Assembly: GCA_030429565.1 (NCBI GenBank)
Contig: JAUIFE010000029.1
Coordinates: 42,163 to 106,162, forward strand
Source: Holophagae bacterium
GTDB lineage: Bacteria > Acidobacteriota > Holophagae > Acanthopleuribacterales > Acanthopleuribacteraceae
Direction of reading: 5' to 3'
Length of the DNA: 64,000 nt
Part shown: piece by piece, positions 1 to 9,660 of the stretch
Layout of the letters: every line of letters begins with the position of its first letter
How positions within the stretch are numbered: the first letter of the stretch is position 1
Notes under the pieces: model-generated
The model's input: the letters and a program-made list of their open reading frames with translations, nothing else
Databases searched by the model: none
Told to the model about the DNA's origin: nothing
Program-made: the position numbers and the translations under genes

Positions 1-5
1 CTTCG

Positions 6-575
6 TTATTCAACGATGGTGACATCCTGCGCATGCACCATAATCGTTTGGATTAACTTTTCAACCTGATCAACCGGCGTAAAACGGATCGAGGCGCCGT
101 TGCCCAGAACCTGGGTCGCGGTTGAAGTGGCCCGCAGCTCGCGGATTTCATCCATCTTCAAACCACCGACGCCGGTGTAGCGGCGGAAGTAAGGACCGGT
201 GATGGTGTTGACCACACGGATTTCCTGCTGGTTGACCCAGACTTCCAGGCCCCAGATATCGATGGCGGCGGTAAAGAAGTAAACAAAAATCGCCAGTGCG
301 ACCAAAAAACCGGTGCCAAAAATACCAAAGTAGACCCAGTAGGTTAAATTGGGATCGCCGGCAATCAACATAAACGGGGGTAACAGTTCGGGCTCGGCGA
401 GTTTTTCAACCATGTAACTAATAAAAAAGGAGAAAGCCACCAAGTAGCACAGGAAAATCACCAAAATCAAAAGCCGCGTTTTGGGTGCGTGTGTGTAAAC
501 GTGGGTTTCCTGGCTAGGCGTCTGAAACGCCACTTCTCCGGGTCGGTAGATCAACGCATCTTCAAGTGGTTCCAT
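6..575 (-). CDS. Membrane protein with bacterial PH-like domain, hypothetical
   Basis: A 189-residue inner-membrane protein of unknown function. Two hydrophobic segments are clear, at about residues 33-53 and 78-104. They are followed by a soluble C-terminal part of beta-strand character (about 108-189) that resembles the bPH2/YdbT type of PH domain found after two transmembrane helices. The frame is complete and has an ATG start but no strong Shine-Dalgarno site. It lies downstream of a Nudix hydrolase on the same strand, 135 bases apart. The PH assignment rests on topology and general look only; no catalytic motif is seen. Confidence 0.6.
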   Translation of the reverse strand: MEPLEDALIYRPGEVAFQTPSQETHVYTHAPKTRLLILVIFLCYLVAFSFFISYMVEKLAEPELLPPFMLIAGDPNLTYWVYFGIFGTGFLVALAIFVYFFTAAIDIWGLEVWVNQQEIRVVNTITGPYFRRYTGVGGLKMDEIRELRATSTATQVLGNGASIRFTPVDQVEKLIQTIMVHAQDVTIVE

Positions 576-710
576 TTAAAAGATTTAACCCTCTTCTTCG
601 CACTTGGGATCGACTTGTTACCTTGGGCATCATACCACAAAGAAAGCGTCGATGCGGGCCGGATCGCCGCGTTGAAACACGAAAGCAACGACCACCGAGA
701 AAGCCCGTCA

Positions 711-1127
711 TTAGCGCGAAAAAGCCGGTTGCTGTGCGCGCAACAACGCCAACAGCGCGCGATTGGCCTCGGGAAAGGCCGCATCGTCCAACTGCGACCA
801 CGGCAACCATCGCGCCGCGACAACCTGGCGCAATTGCAAGGCTTGTGGATTTTCGGCGGTGACCAAATAAAAACGCAATAACACGCGCCGCTCCGGGTAG
901 TCATAGTCGATTTGCTGGAAAAGCCGGCCAACGCGAATGGTTAAACCTACTTCTTCTTGGAACTCACGCGCCAACGCCGTTGGGTCGTCCTCGCCCACTT
1001 CCGGTTTGCCGCCGGGAAACTCCCATTTCAAGCCTAAATGCGTGTCGGCCGGGCGCTGGGTCACGAGAATACGGTTGTCGTTGATACACAAGCCAACGAC
1101 CACATTGATGGTGGCAGTTGCGGTCAC
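711..1127 (-). CDS. Nudix hydrolase, MutT-like (8-oxo-dGTP diphosphatase type)
   Basis: A 138-residue single-domain Nudix protein. The Nudix box is complete at about residues 40-62: the GG-K start, then REFQEEVGL, which carries the metal-binding glutamates. The family hydrolyses nucleoside diphosphates linked to X. The short length and the WEFPGGK sequence before the box match MutT enzymes that clear oxidised dGTP, so that role is likely but the substrate is not proven. The ATG is preceded by a good GGGAGA Shine-Dalgarno site. It follows rpsA on the same strand but is separated from it by a strong terminator, so it probably has its own promoter. Confidence 0.85.
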   Translation of the reverse strand: MTATATINVVVGLCINDNRILVTQRPADTHLGLKWEFPGGKPEVGEDDPTALAREFQEEVGLTIRVGRLFQQIDYDYPERRVLLRFYLVTAENPQALQLRQVVAARWLPWSQLDDAAFPEANRALLALLRAQQPAFSR

Positions 1128-1161
1128 GATGAATCTCCCTCATTAAATGGGCTCAAAAGAA

Positions 1162-1195
1162 AACGACCCCTCACCGTGGGGGGTGAGGGGTCGTT
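1162..1195 (-). terminator. Rho-independent terminator of rpsA
   Basis: A perfect 14-bp stem (arms 1162-1175 and 1182-1195) with a 6-base loop. On the minus strand it is followed by a TTTTCTTTT tract. It lies 26 bases after the rpsA stop codon and just upstream of the Nudix gene. Confidence 0.9.
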
Positions 1196-1220
1196 CGAAA
1201 ATGGCTTTTGGGTGTGGCGA

Positions 1221-3167
1221 TTACTTGTTAATCAAGTGACGCAGGCCTTCGGCCATGACGTCACCCATGGTAGCGCCGCCGGTATCGTTACTTTTGGTGT
1301 ACTCGGCAATAGCGCGACGCTCTTGGTCTTGACGCAAGCGGCGGACACTGAGGTCAACCTTACGCTCACGATGACTGATACGCGTCACGATGACCTGTAC
1401 CTCTTCACCTTCTTTGTAGTGATCGGTTGCTTTAGCACCACGGGGAATGTCGAGTTCGTTGTTGCGAACCAGACCTTCCACGTGTTCGGCCAACTGCAAG
1501 AACACGCCAAAGTCAGTGGCTTTGGTAACGCTGGCGGTGATGTAATCACCTTCACGGTAGGTTTTGGTGAAATCGAGCCAGGGGTCGTTGCCCATTTGCT
1601 TCATGCCGAGCGATACCTTTTTGCTTTCGGTATCCACGGCGAGAATGACGACTTCGACTTCTTCACCTTTCTTGACATACTCGTTGGGATCGGCGGTGCG
1701 CTCGCCCCACTTGAAGTCGCTAACGTGAACCAAACCGTCGATGCCGTCTTCGATTTCAACGAAGGCACCGAACTCGGTGATGTTGCGAACTTTACCTTTG
1801 ACCTTGCTACCCACGGGGAAACGCTCGGCCAAAGACTCCCAAGGGTTGTCTTCAGTTTGTTTGAGGCTGAGGCTGACACGACGTTTGTCGGAATCGAGAT
1901 CCAACACTTTAACGCCAACCTCTTGGCCTTTTTGCAGAACCTGACCGGGGTTGCGCACTTTTTTGGTCCAGCTCATTTCAGAGACGTGGATCATGCCTTC
2001 AACACCGGGCTCCAGTTCAACAAAAGCGCCGTAGCTGGTGAGGTTGAGCACGGTCCCCTTGACGGACTTGCCGGGAGGATAGTTCTCGCTCACACTCAAC
2101 CAGGGGTCGGGCATGCACTGCTTGAGGCCCAAGCTGACTTTTTCTTTTTCAGGATCAAACCGCAGAACCTTCACTTCGATCTCTTGGTCCACTTGAACCA
2201 AGTCCTTGGGATGGTTAATCCGACCCCACGACATGTCGCTAATGTGCAACAGGCCGTCGAGACCACCAAGATCGATAAAGGCACCGTAATCGGTGACGTT
2301 TTTGACCGTACCCATGAGGACCGCGCCCTCTTGGAGTTTGTCGAACAAACCAGTCCGTTTCTCTTCGAACTCGGCTTGCAACAAATCTTTGCGGGACAAA
2401 ATCAAATTCCCGCGACGACGTTGGATCTTGAGAATGCTGAAGTCGAAGCGCTTACCGAGCAGGTCTTGGTAATCTTTTTGCGGCTTCAACGTGGCCTGTG
2501 AGGTCGGCAAAAAGGCACGAACCCCGACATCCACAATAAATCCGCCCTTCACTTTCTCAATAATGGCGCCTTCCAGCGTCTTTTCTTTGGTAGCGACTTC
2601 CTCAATTTCATCCCAAACATGGGCGATGCGGGCACGTTCATGTGACAGCGGAATGTGTTGCGCTTCAGGGTTGAAACGCAGAACCATCACTTTGATCTGT
2701 TGGCCCTCTTTGGTTTTGAGGTTGCCTTCTTCGTCCTGGAACTCGGTGGAGGGCACCGTGCCTTCCACGCGGGCGCCGATGTCGACAACAACGTCTTGTT
2801 CGCCGATGTTGACTACGGTGCCGGTTACGATTTCACCGGGACGATATTCGCGGAATTGGTCGTATTCCTCGAGCAATTCCTCGAAGCTCTTACCTTCGAC
2901 TGCTTCATCTTCCACATCGTCGTCGTCTTGTTCGGACATGTCGTCAGATTGGAGCGCCGGCTCAGCGGCTTTTGCCGCCGGGGCAGTGGCCTCAGCTACC
3001 GGGGCTGGTGCCTCGGCTGCCGGGGCGGGTGCCTCGGCTGCCGGGGCGGGTGCCTCAGCTTCAGCGGCCACTTCGGCTTCGCGGTTTCCTTCTACGGCAG
3101 CGGCATCTTGCTTTTCTTCTGCTGCAGCTTCAGTTTGTTTCATGTCAGTTTGGTGCTCATTCGTCAT
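1221..3167 (-). CDS. rpsA: 30S ribosomal protein S1 with acidic Ala/Pro-rich N-terminal extension
   Basis: A 648-residue protein with six S1/OB-fold RNA-binding repeats from about residue 111 to 610. Repeats 3 to 5 are the most regular, with strands of the form GAFVEL and HVSEMSW. S1 binds mRNA on the 30S subunit and helps unfold leaders for initiation. The first roughly 105 residues are an added low-complexity segment: Glu/Ala-rich, then seven-residue AEAPAPA-type repeats, then a run of Asp and Glu. E. coli S1 (557 residues) lacks this. The extension is likely disordered and its role is unknown. The gene is monocistronic with its own terminator. Confidence 0.97.
   Translation of the reverse strand: MTNEHQTDMKQTEAAAEEKQDAAAVEGNREAEVAAEAEAPAPAAEAPAPAAEAPAPVAEATAPAAKAAEPALQSDDMSEQDDDDVEDEAVEGKSFEELLEEYDQFREYRPGEIVTGTVVNIGEQDVVVDIGARVEGTVPSTEFQDEEGNLKTKEGQQIKVMVLRFNPEAQHIPLSHERARIAHVWDEIEEVATKEKTLEGAIIEKVKGGFIVDVGVRAFLPTSQATLKPQKDYQDLLGKRFDFSILKIQRRRGNLILSRKDLLQAEFEEKRTGLFDKLQEGAVLMGTVKNVTDYGAFIDLGGLDGLLHISDMSWGRINHPKDLVQVDQEIEVKVLRFDPEKEKVSLGLKQCMPDPWLSVSENYPPGKSVKGTVLNLTSYGAFVELEPGVEGMIHVSEMSWTKKVRNPGQVLQKGQEVGVKVLDLDSDKRRVSLSLKQTEDNPWESLAERFPVGSKVKGKVRNITEFGAFVEIEDGIDGLVHVSDFKWGERTADPNEYVKKGEEVEVVILAVDTESKKVSLGMKQMGNDPWLDFTKTYREGDYITASVTKATDFGVFLQLAEHVEGLVRNNELDIPRGAKATDHYKEGEEVQVIVTRISHRERKVDLSVRRLRQDQERRAIAEYTKSNDTGGATMGDVMAEGLRHLINK
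2986..3069 (-). repeat. 21-bp tandem repeat inside rpsA
   Basis: About four copies of a 21-base unit. The two at 3007-3027 and 3028-3048 are identical; the outer copies (2986-3006 and 3049-3069) are diverged. The unit is a multiple of three and encodes the seven-residue AEAPAPA repeat of the S1 extension, so copy number can change without a frameshift. Confidence 0.85.
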
Positions 3168-3448
3168 GACTGTTTCAAAACCTCCAATGAGTTCACGTTT
3201 TGAAGGCCTTCGGAGTTTTTAATAGTTGGTTTGTGTTGGTTAGTTCCCACGCCACCCAAAAGCCAAAGCTGTATTTTAACAAACAACTTCAGGAAACGGA
3301 AAAGCTAAATCCCAATGCGACCAACAGAGACACCGTTGACATGCAAAAAAAACCAAAAAAGGCGTTGATAGGCCGAATTCTCGACCTTCTTTCGCCCCGC
3401 TCAAACCACGCACGCCGCAACTTGGCAAAAACACCGCAACCGCCCGCG

Positions 3449-4483
3449 CTAAAACCGCACTAAGTAAGCCAAAGCAAAGCCAAGCTGCGCCCAGAACATC
3501 ATCAAATACATGTGTTTCCACGATGGGTGGTTTTCCACTTGGCTAAGCGCATCCGGGTCGCGCAGAATCAGGTACACGGTATAACCGCCCCACAATGCCA
3601 GCGACGCTCCCAGCAGAACCAGCAAGGTTGGGTCGCCGCTAAGGATCGGTTGGCCGTCGATTTTCAGAAAAACCCCGACCGGAATAAAAAGCCAAGGCAC
3701 GACAAAACAAGGCGCAATCATGCGCGCCGCGCGGCGTACCCCGAAACGCTGCGGCAAGGTAATACAGCCACCGCGCCGGTCGCCTTCCATATCGCTGAAA
3801 TCCTTGGTACTCGCGGCACCGATCAGGAAGAAGAAGAAACACAAACCGATAAACCACGGCTCAATCGCCCCAATGCCCGCCAACACCGACCAACCGGCAA
3901 CCTTGAGCATCAACCCACGCGGGATGGCGATCGTCAGATTGGCCCCAAAGGTCAAACGTTTGGTGCGACCAAAAACAGGCATGGAATAAATCCAGGTAAA
4001 AACAGCGGCGGTCAGATAAAAAAAGAAACAGGCGTGTTGTTCCAACGGCGCGGTCCAGCGTTCCCCCCAACTTAACGAAGGGTCGGCTACAATCGGCCAG
4101 GTCATCACCACACTGATCACATACAGCAGCCAAGTACAGATATGGGCACCGCGCCGGCTAATCGCTTCCGTCACCAAAGGTCGATCCGGCTTGTTGACCC
4201 GGTCGATTTCGAGATCGTAAATCTGATTGAGGCCGTTACTGGCCGCATTCAACAGCCCGGCCGCCAGCGCCGCGACCACGACCAACGCCGCGAGGTCCCA
4301 GGAAAAGGCGGTGGAAAAGGCGCTGTGGCGCGAACCCCACGCCGTCATGGCACCCGAGGCCACGCCCAACATGGGCGCAATCAGGGTAAAAGGGCGGGAA
4401 AAATGAAGGTACTGACGCATTTGGTTCAAAATAGCCGGTCGTTCGTCAAAGGAAGCCGGTCGCTCGAGCGACAGGTCACGCAT
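3449..4483 (-). CDS. UbiA-family prenyltransferase
   Basis: A 344-residue integral membrane protein with about eight to nine hydrophobic helices. It carries both aspartate motifs of the UbiA superfamily: NQIYDLEID at residues 86-94, and a second DxxD-type site with Asp228, Asp231 and Asp235. These bind Mg-prenyl diphosphate. The KPDRPL sequence after the first motif resembles homogentisate prenyltransferases and chlorophyll or DGGGP synthases more than MenA, but the aromatic or lipid acceptor cannot be told from sequence. The ATG has an AAGGAG site. The gene lies 64 bases after the deacetylase on the same strand, and a 7-bp hairpin (about 4498-4519) sits in the gap. Confidence 0.88.
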   Translation of the reverse strand: MRDLSLERPASFDERPAILNQMRQYLHFSRPFTLIAPMLGVASGAMTAWGSRHSAFSTAFSWDLAALVVVAALAAGLLNAASNGLNQIYDLEIDRVNKPDRPLVTEAISRRGAHICTWLLYVISVVMTWPIVADPSLSWGERWTAPLEQHACFFFYLTAAVFTWIYSMPVFGRTKRLTFGANLTIAIPRGLMLKVAGWSVLAGIGAIEPWFIGLCFFFFLIGAASTKDFSDMEGDRRGGCITLPQRFGVRRAARMIAPCFVVPWLFIPVGVFLKIDGQPILSGDPTLLVLLGASLALWGGYTVYLILRDPDALSQVENHPSWKHMYLMMFWAQLGFALAYLVRF

Positions 4484-4547
4484 GAAGGGTTCTCCTTCCG
4501 AGCCGAAAAAGGGGCTCGGTATGCATTCGCATCATAATTAGCCGGGA

Positions 4548-5885
4548 TCAGAAAGAGTCGCCCGGAATTTCAAGTAGTCGGGAGGCAAACACAAACTGGT
4601 AGCCCTCCCGATCCAGGCGCGGCATCACATCGCGCAAAGCCCGGATGGTTGAAGGATAAGGGTGTCCGATGGCAACGGCACGACCTTCGCGGTCGGCAAT
4701 CGTTCGGGTTTCTTCGAGTTGTTTAATCGTAAATTCGTAACTTTCTTCCGCGTCAAGAAACACATCCCGCTCGGTGGTGCGCATGCCTTTGCTTTTCGCC
4801 AGCGCGTAGGCCACCGTCTTCGGATTGGTGCGCGAGTCGATCCAATACAAATCGTGTTTTTTTACTTCCTCAAGCGCGGCGTCCATCAAGGTGCGGTTGG
4901 CGGTGATTTTTGAACCCATATGGTTGTTGACGCCCACCACAAACGGCACCGATTTCAGCGCTTGACGCACCGCCGTGCGCACTTCGCTTTCGTTAAGGTA
5001 CGACAGAATCGCGCCTTCACCCGGGTTGGTTTTGGGGAAATTATCGGGCTCCATCGGCATGTGCAGCATCACCTCGTAGAGATGCTGGTGCAGGTACATG
5101 CTGTTGGTCGACGAGTGTGAAAGGTGCGGCAAAACGGCAAAGGTAACCGGCACCTTAAGGTCGAGCAACGGCTGAATCTGGCTAATCGGTCGGTGACCGA
5201 CATCATCAATGATGATGGCAATCATCGGTCGCGCCGGATTGGCCGGTGTGGTTGCCGGCTGGGCGGTTGCTTCAGCAAGTAAATCCGCTTTGGCCGAGGC
5301 GGTTGAAATTTCCAATTCAGGATCGGTCTTGGGGGGCGCAGGGTCGGGTCGTTCCGTTTTGGCCACGGCGGGCGTTGCGTTGCGCGGCTTGTTGCGCGAG
5401 TTTTTCTTGGTGGGCTTTTGCCCACGGCCGTCAACAACAAACACCAAACGGAGTGGTTTTTCGTTGTCCACTTCAAGCGCGGCAATTTGCACCAGTTTAC
5501 CGTTGTGACGCCGTTCTTTACCGGGATCGAAATGGCCGCCGGCGTCCACCATTAGATTTTGTAATGCCCGAATGATCGCATCTTTGCGGGCACGCGACGG
5601 CACGACCACTTTCCAGCGTTCAATGCCGTCCTTGGTCACTTTCTGGATGACGGTATCGGAATCGGCCTGAGCAGCAATCAAGACACTTTGCACCATGGCG
5701 GTGTTTACCGGACCTTGGCGATCAGGTAACTCGAATTTGAAATAGACGACCGCGGCGCTCAGCAACACAAAGCCGACAAAAAGCACCACCAACAAACGGC
5801 GAATCCAATCGAAAGCACTAACGGTTTTCTTTTTTTTGCGGGTTGAGGCCGCGCGCCCTTTGCTGCGTGTTTTTTTCTGAGCCAT
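4548..5885 (-). CDS. Divergent polysaccharide deacetylase (YibQ/DUF610 family)
   Basis: A protein of about 445 residues. The N-terminus is a basic cytoplasmic tail (KKTRSKG, RKKKK), followed by one transmembrane helix near residues 30-50. The periplasmic part has a linker rich in Pro/Lys/Thr, then the catalytic-like domain from about residue 225, starting MIAIIIDDVGH and including the paired PVTFAVLPH, NNHMGS and IGHPYPS blocks typical of the divergent deacetylase family. The biochemical activity of this family is unsettled. The frame can be extended 7 codons to a TTG at 5906, but the ATG at 5885 is the more likely start. It is probably co-transcribed with the downstream UbiA gene. Confidence 0.85.
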   Translation of the reverse strand: MAQKKTRSKGRAASTRKKKKTVSAFDWIRRLLVVLFVGFVLLSAAVVYFKFELPDRQGPVNTAMVQSVLIAAQADSDTVIQKVTKDGIERWKVVVPSRARKDAIIRALQNLMVDAGGHFDPGKERRHNGKLVQIAALEVDNEKPLRLVFVVDGRGQKPTKKNSRNKPRNATPAVAKTERPDPAPPKTDPELEISTASAKADLLAEATAQPATTPANPARPMIAIIIDDVGHRPISQIQPLLDLKVPVTFAVLPHLSHSSTNSMYLHQHLYEVMLHMPMEPDNFPKTNPGEGAILSYLNESEVRTAVRQALKSVPFVVGVNNHMGSKITANRTLMDAALEEVKKHDLYWIDSRTNPKTVAYALAKSKGMRTTERDVFLDAEESYEFTIKQLEETRTIADREGRAVAIGHPYPSTIRALRDVMPRLDREGYQFVFASRLLEIPGDSF

Positions 5886-6133
5886 AAGAACTGTAATCCC
5901 AATCAATGCACATTGTGTTTTTTTAGAACGCTGTCGCCGCGCAAAACGCGATGGCGACCCGAAAGGGTATCATCATACCCGAGCAAGCCGCTGGACGCGA
6001 GCCCGGGACAACCCCGGCGACCTAATGCGGACACGGAAGTTAGCCAGATCACGGTCGTCGATCACCCAAGTGCAAGGGAAGACAAACCTGGCCGAACCTT
6101 ACCAACAGAACGAGAAAAACAAGGTAGCAATAA

Positions 6134-7351
6134 TCAAACCAATTCAGCAGAAGCGGCCGCCGACGGCGTCGCCTTGACACCGGGAATCAGCCAGGCAACC
6201 AGCGCAAAAACCGAGTAACTAATGTAGGAAATCCCGTGCGCATAGGCCGCCAGCGCCGCCGCCGTGACCGCGTCGGCCCCTAGCAACTGCGTTAGCCCCA
6301 TCGTGGTGAAGTAGTGATAAGTTCCAATGCCGCCCGGACTCGGCAAAATCATTCCCAAGTTGGAGACAGCAAACAAAAGCACCACCTCGGCAGGACTCGC
6401 GGCGACACCAAAGACAGCCAGGATGTAGCCCAACATCAGAACCGAGGCCCCCCACGCGGCACCATTAATTAGGACCAAACCCAGGTAAGCGGAAGGCGAG
6501 GTCAACACCGACAGGCCGCCACTCACTTGATCGATTAAGCGCGCCAAGCGCGTCCACAGCGCGGGCTGCCGTTCCAATCCAAAAAGTGCCGCCAAGCGCT
6601 TGAGTGACTGGGGTGCGATCGCCGTCCAGAACAAGGCCGCCAGGCCCAAGAAAACGACACCGGTAAGCGCCCAGAGGGCGGCGGCGGCGCCCGGAAAAAG
6701 CGCCGTCAAGCGGTCGTGAAAAAAGGTCAGCGAAAAACCGACCAACATCGCAAAGACACTTAAATCGAGCAGTAAACGATCGAGCACCACTGTCGCCGAA
6801 ACGCTGCCTAAATCGCGACCGGTACCGCGATAAAGGGCCACAATACGCGCCAGCTCGCCCAAGCGCGAGGCCACATTGGTTACGCCGTATCCAATGCTGA
6901 GCGCGCGCACACTTTGCCACAGCTCGCCACGCCGATGTGGTCGCGGCAACAGATACCACCAACGCAAACCCCGCAGAAACAGCGCACTCAAGGTCAAGGC
7001 GGTAGCCACCCATGTTTGGTACAAAGCCAGGGACCTGATTTGGTGCCAAACCGCACCGAGATCAACCCGTGCGAAGGCCAAATACAAAAAAACCAGGCCG
7101 ATCAATAAGCCCAACAGCGTCGCCAAACGGCGTTTAAACACGGCACCGGCGGTGTCGTTGGAAGCATCAGAGGGATTCAAAACACACCCACACGTCAAAA
7201 ATGAGCGACCCCGTGTCGCGAAAACGGTTCTTTGCACAAGCAATGCCGAAAAAACCACCACATGGCAGACAACGGCAGGAACCATACCACAGGCACCTCG
7301 AAAAGGCGGCCATGGCAAGCATGACGGCGTTAAAAACACCGCACGCGTCAC
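6134..7351 (-). CDS. Flippase-like membrane protein (lysylphosphatidylglycerol synthase TM / UPF0104 type)
   Basis: An open frame of 405 codons. The recognisable part starts around residue 71 (VFKRRLATLLG) and has about eight transmembrane helices. Conserved blocks of the AglD/MprF-type flippase-like family are present, such as the GLRWWYLL and ASRLGELARIVALYR regions and the PSPGGIGTYHYF segment. Members are thought to move lipid-linked substrates across the membrane. The first 70 codons are Cys-rich and look non-coding, so the real start is probably an internal GTG near 7141 or a TTG near 7180, giving 335-348 residues. No clear Shine-Dalgarno site settles this. No flanking partner gene indicates the substrate. 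Confidence 0.75.
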   Translation of the reverse strand: MTRAVFLTPSCLPWPPFRGACGMVPAVVCHVVVFSALLVQRTVFATRGRSFLTCGCVLNPSDASNDTAGAVFKRRLATLLGLLIGLVFLYLAFARVDLGAVWHQIRSLALYQTWVATALTLSALFLRGLRWWYLLPRPHRRGELWQSVRALSIGYGVTNVASRLGELARIVALYRGTGRDLGSVSATVVLDRLLLDLSVFAMLVGFSLTFFHDRLTALFPGAAAALWALTGVVFLGLAALFWTAIAPQSLKRLAALFGLERQPALWTRLARLIDQVSGGLSVLTSPSAYLGLVLINGAAWGASVLMLGYILAVFGVAASPAEVVLLFAVSNLGMILPSPGGIGTYHYFTTMGLTQLLGADAVTAAALAAYAHGISYISYSVFALVAWLIPGVKATPSAAASAELV

Positions 7352-7779
7352 GCCGACGGGAGTCGGACCGGTGAAAAACGAAGGGTAAACCCATCACAAC
7401 AATCGCCACCATTGTCTCCAGCGACAGATACAGGCAACCAGGCCAAACAGCGACCACGGCACCCAGCGCCCCGGGCATTGATCAACTAGCACTTCAAACA
7501 AATTCAAATTCAAGCACTTACGTACGCTTCGCAAGTTTTCAACAACGACAGAATGTTTTACTTTCAGCGAACCTGCGAACGTAATAGAATTTGACCTGAG
7601 TATCCACGACCGCCAACGAATCCTTTGGGTTCTGCGCTTTTCCCAAGTGCGCGGTAACCGGCATAGACGGGCCGGTGATGAAACTTGGATACGCAGGACT
7701 CACTTTCCGCTTCATTCCGCCCTTAACGCAACGCTGAATCCCCCCTTAACCTGCCACATGGAGATGTGGCGGAGATACC
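7352..7779. other. Intergenic region between divergent genes
   Basis: 428 bases separate the flippase-like gene from the divergent histidine kinase. I see no convincing gene. The kinase has a GGAG Shine-Dalgarno site just before 7780. The region must hold both promoters, but no clear -35/-10 pair stood out. Confidence 0.5.
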
Positions 7780-9636
7780 ATGCAAAGCCTTGCCAAGTAT
7801 AAACTTATTGGAATCGCCCTGATCTTTATTCCCCTTTTGGGTTACCTGTACCACCGCTCGGTAACGGTGGATCCCGGCGAACATTATTATTTCATCGAAC
7901 GGCTACGCAAGGTCGAGGCTTGGGAAAGTGCGCTTTCGCGTGATTTACTTAAAACGACCTACGGCTTGCTGTCACACGTCGGCCCGGCGGGCACCATTGA
8001 AAGTGTGCCCACCGAATTACTCGAAGAATTGCACAACGTGCCCGCTTTTATTGATCCCGACGGCATAGAGGCGATTCGCGCCGATCTGAAAACTTATCAC
8101 AACACCCTCGAACGCAAGGTCAAACTGCTGGAAGAGTACAAGCACAAATACGCCATTTTGCGTAACTCGCTGCGGTACTACCCTTCCTTGTCGGAAGATC
8201 TCGCCAACGATCTCGACAGCCGCGGCGACCGCAAACAACAAGCGCTGCTGCTAGACCTTCAAAGCCAAGTCCTGCTGTACCACATGGCCTCCGCCCAGGA
8301 AGTGGTGCATTCCCAAAGTGTGCTGACAACCAACCGCATGCGCGAGCAAATCGAGACCAGTATCGGCAAGCTGCGCAAGCTGGTTAATGACAACCCCAAT
8401 GCGAAGAGCAACAAAGAAGTTTTGATCGTCATCAACCACGTGGAAAACATTCTGTTTTTCAAAAGTGAGATCGACAAACTGCTCCACGTGTTTAACATCG
8501 CACTCCAACCGCAGTCTTCACAGATCTTTGGCTCGATCAAAAGCACCTACAACCACTACTACGAAATTGCCCTGACCGACTCCAACCATTTCCGCTTGTG
8601 GTTGTTCGCCTGTTCCTGCTTGTTGGTGACCATTATTTTAGTTGCGCTGCTGCGCTTGGGCACAATCTCGGAAAATCTCAAAACCGCCAACCTGCGCCTG
8701 GAAGACTACACCAAGAACCTCGAACGCATGGTGCAAACGCGCACGCTGGAGCTCAAAGCCAAAAACGAAGCGCTCGAACAGACACTGGAAAAACTGCAAA
8801 CCATGCGTGATCAGATGGTGATTCAGGAGAAAATGGCGTCGCTGGGGGCGCTAACCGCCGGTATTGCCCACGAGATCCAAGAGCCGCTGGACAAATTGGC
8901 CCGCTCGGCTTGGGACGCCGAAGCCCAGGCGACGCACCTGCTTAGCGAAATTCGCTCCAAGAAAAAAATGGTCAGTCGCAAGGGGCAACAAGAGCTCATG
9001 CGGCTCAGCGAAATGCTTTCCAGCCACATAGAGGTCGTCCTCAAACACGAGCACTCACTGCGCAAACTGATTCACGGCATGATGATGCACGCCCACGCCA
9101 AGGATAAAGACCATCACCAAACCGACCTCAACACCTTGATTGAGGAATTTCTGCGGCTCTCATACTACGGGATGAAAGCCAAGGATCCCAAATTCTCGCT
9201 GGTCATTGAAAAAGACTTGGATCCCGAAGTCGAAAACCTCAGCCTCCAGGTTGAGGACATGGCCCAAGTTCTGATAAACCTATTTAACAATGCCTTTTAC
9301 GCGTTGCAAGCACGCCGCCTGGAAGGCGATCCCAATTACGAACCGAAACTGATCGTGACCACCAAGAACAGCGCCAACCGCGTCGTAATTCGCGTGCGTG
9401 ACAACGGCCCCGGCATCCCCCAAGACATTCGCAACAAAATCTTTAAGCCGTTTTTCACGACCAAACCGTTGGGCGAAGGAACCGGTCTTGGGCTCTCGAT
9501 TAGCTGGGAAATTATCACCCAAGGTCACCAAGGCGAACTGAAAGTTCAGTCCGAGGAAGGCGCCTTCACCGAATTCACGATTGTCTTGCCCAAACGCCTG
9601 AAACCAGCCGGGATCAGCGAGAAAACGCCGGCCTAA
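7780..9636 (+). CDS. Orphan sensor histidine kinase with DAHL-type periplasmic domain
   Basis: A 618-residue membrane kinase. TM1 (about residues 9-27) and TM2 (about 270-293) flank an all-helical sensor. Its KYAILRNSLRYYPSL segment matches the DAHL (double all-helical ligand-binding) family. A coiled coil leads to the dimerisation helix with phospho-acceptor His364 in AHEIQEPL. The ATPase domain has the N box (NLFNNAFYAL), G1 (DNGPGIP), F box (FKPFFTTKP) and G2 (GTGLGLSIS). All residues needed for activity appear present. There is no receiver domain or HAMP, and no response regulator gene within 20 kb on either side, so its partner is encoded elsewhere. Ligand unknown. Confidence 0.9.
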   Translation: MQSLAKYKLIGIALIFIPLLGYLYHRSVTVDPGEHYYFIERLRKVEAWESALSRDLLKTTYGLLSHVGPAGTIESVPTELLEELHNVPAFIDPDGIEAIRADLKTYHNTLERKVKLLEEYKHKYAILRNSLRYYPSLSEDLANDLDSRGDRKQQALLLDLQSQVLLYHMASAQEVVHSQSVLTTNRMREQIETSIGKLRKLVNDNPNAKSNKEVLIVINHVENILFFKSEIDKLLHVFNIALQPQSSQIFGSIKSTYNHYYEIALTDSNHFRLWLFACSCLLVTIILVALLRLGTISENLKTANLRLEDYTKNLERMVQTRTLELKAKNEALEQTLEKLQTMRDQMVIQEKMASLGALTAGIAHEIQEPLDKLARSAWDAEAQATHLLSEIRSKKKMVSRKGQQELMRLSEMLSSHIEVVLKHEHSLRKLIHGMMMHAHAKDKDHHQTDLNTLIEEFLRLSYYGMKAKDPKFSLVIEKDLDPEVENLSLQVEDMAQVLINLFNNAFYALQARRLEGDPNYEPKLIVTTKNSANRVVIRVRDNGPGIPQDIRNKIFKPFFTTKPLGEGTGLGLSISWEIITQGHQGELKVQSEEGAFTEFTIVLPKRLKPAGISEKTPA

Positions 9637-9660
9637 AGGCCGCCGCCGCCAATCACAGTC

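Noticed and set aside
1038..2501. A 487-codon plus-strand open frame opposite rpsA
   Set aside because: It is the antisense shadow of the strongly conserved S1 repeats and has no ribosome site or family resemblance.
3200..3463. An 87-codon frame in the rpsA upstream region
   Set aside because: It lies in AT-rich leader/promoter DNA and its sequence has no protein-like pattern.
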